Source of the DNA: Crotophaga sulcirostris
Lineage: Eukaryota; Chordata; Aves; Cuculiformes; Crotophagidae
Assembly (NCBI GenBank): GCA_013397455.1
Contig: VYZB01000118.1
Span: 7,755-71,754 of the forward strand
Direction: 5' to 3'
Length of the DNA stretch: 64,000 nt
Part shown: in pieces, positions 62,940 through 64,000 of the stretch
Position numbering within the stretch: the first letter of the stretch is position 1
Layout: each line of letters starts with the position of its first letter
Notes under the pieces: model-generated
What the model saw: only the letters and a program-made list of their open reading frames with translations
Database searches by the model: none
Told to the model about the DNA's origin: nothing
Position numbers and translations under genes: made by a program

Positions 62940-64000
62940 TCATGTGCAAATAAACTTATTGTTCTAGACACCTATTTCATGCCCAGCAGATATGGCTTTG
63001 GATTTCTATGAAATGCTAAAACTTAAAATATTCCTCTATGATTTATTTGAACAATTCTCTAAAAAGAAATCTTGTATATTACTTGGTGGATTCCTAGGTG
63101 CATAATGATAATGATTGAAAGGCCATAATAGGATGAGATCTTTATATTCAACTGCTTTCCTACCTCATCTGAGAAGGTGATACCTGAGCATAGTACACAA
63201 TTATTTAAATTTTCAATTGAAGTCCTATGTAGTTTTGCATCAATAAATTAGTTATATTGTCTTCTGTTATGTTGTGTGTACTATCAACATGGTTGAGAAG
63301 AGCATAAAAGCATGTGAGAAAAAAAGAGAATGAGCATGATGTGTGGTATTAAAGCATCACCTTTGGTTTGTTGCTTGTCAGAAGACAGGAAAACACCCAG
63401 GCATCATATGGGTCACTGAATACTCAAGTAATTCTTGAATATTTCAACACATTTAATTCCTCAAATGCCACTTTAAGCATTGTGCATAAGTTTGATATAA
63501 CTGCATAGCAAGTTCTCTCTTTTTTGCCCACTCCAAGAATTAATTTGACTCTTCCTGTGACTGAGAGCGGTTCTTCTGTTTGATTTAAACTCAAAGATTT
63601 GCAGGAATAAAAGTGATCTGGAGAAAGAGTAATGATTTGTAGGAAACTACGGGAGGTCTGAGTCCCAAATCCAAATGTGACATTGCTTACAATTACATAA
63701 ATAGCGTTCCCATGCATTTATCCCAGCTATAACCAATAGCTAATAACAAATTATAGAGGCCCAATGTGATTTACACACAGAGGTTTTTATACAGGACTTT
63801 TTGTGAATAAAAATGACTATTATTTCTTTTTCTATCCAAAGAAAGGAATCAATCGAATTCTTGTGGAGAATATAATTTTCTTCCATTTAGTTTTAAATAG
63901 CATTAGCACAGCAATCAGGTTTTGACGTGAAAAATAAATACTTCTGGACCTGGGTCTGAAAATGTACAAAACATCAGACAATAAAGAGAACAACTCCATT
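62940..64000. other. Unassigned non-coding stretch to the window end
   Basis: No gene or clear repeat was recognised. A 97-codon minus-strand frame at 63424-63717 has no family resemblance. Confidence 0.55.

Noticed and set aside
1..64000. CRISPR arrays, operons, insertion sequences of bacterial type, rRNA or tRNA genes
   Set aside because: None seen. No regularly spaced direct repeats of CRISPR type and no close-packed coding frames; the sequence has vertebrate character throughout.

Overview
The window looks like bird nuclear DNA: an AT-rich stretch (judged by eye, not computed) with no recognisable protein-coding gene, i.e. intergenic or deep-intronic sequence. The main evidence is the repeats. 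There are five clear 5'-truncated or fragmentary copies of CR1, the dominant avian LINE, most with the CR1-type octamer tail. There is also a solo LTR whose start, U3/R/U5 order and end match an avian endogenous retrovirus LTR I recognise, an old MIR-type SINE, and a short hAT-type DNA transposon remnant with an 8-bp target duplication. Repeat density is low, as expected for a bird. The species cannot be named from this.

Layout. 1-2.97 kb: unassigned. 2.97-3.98 kb: CR1 copy 1 (+). 3.99-7.20 kb: unassigned apart from one small tandem duplication. 7.205-7.411 kb: hAT-type miniature element. 7.42-12.67 kb: unassigned, ending in a C/A-rich tract with a G-quadruplex motif on the minus strand. 12.67-13.68 kb: CR1 copy 2 (+). 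13.69-22.77 kb: unassigned. 22.77-23.11 kb: pyrimidine-rich tract with a second G-quadruplex motif. 25.16-25.69 kb: solo LTR (+). 26.64-26.74 kb: MIR (-). 26.74-37.93 kb: unassigned. 37.93-38.53 kb: CR1 copy 3 (-), with an undamaged 170-codon C-terminal ORF2 segment. 38.53-39.48 kb: less AT-rich segment of unknown origin. 40.55-41.27 kb: ancient, strongly decayed CR1/L3-like copy (-), probably with a second old fragment at 41.4-41.55 kb. 41.56-56.79 kb: unassigned, with several small local duplications. 56.79-57.40 kb: CR1 copy 4 (+), which unusually lacks its 3' end. 58.44 kb: TAA/TAAA microsatellite. 61.64-62.94 kb: CR1 copy 5 (+), the longest and least damaged. 62.94-64.0 kb: unassigned.

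No genes work together here. The only protein-coding heritage is the CR1 ORF2 (reverse transcriptase) remnants, all non-functional. Other open reading frames of 60-150 codons are about what chance gives in AT-rich DNA of this length. I found no tRNA, rRNA, CRISPR, operon or bacterial-type feature and no convincing new biological system. The most useful observations are the dated layers of mobile elements, the target-site evidence for the hAT element, and a few complex non-repeat stretches that could be conserved regulatory DNA and would need a cross-species alignment to test.
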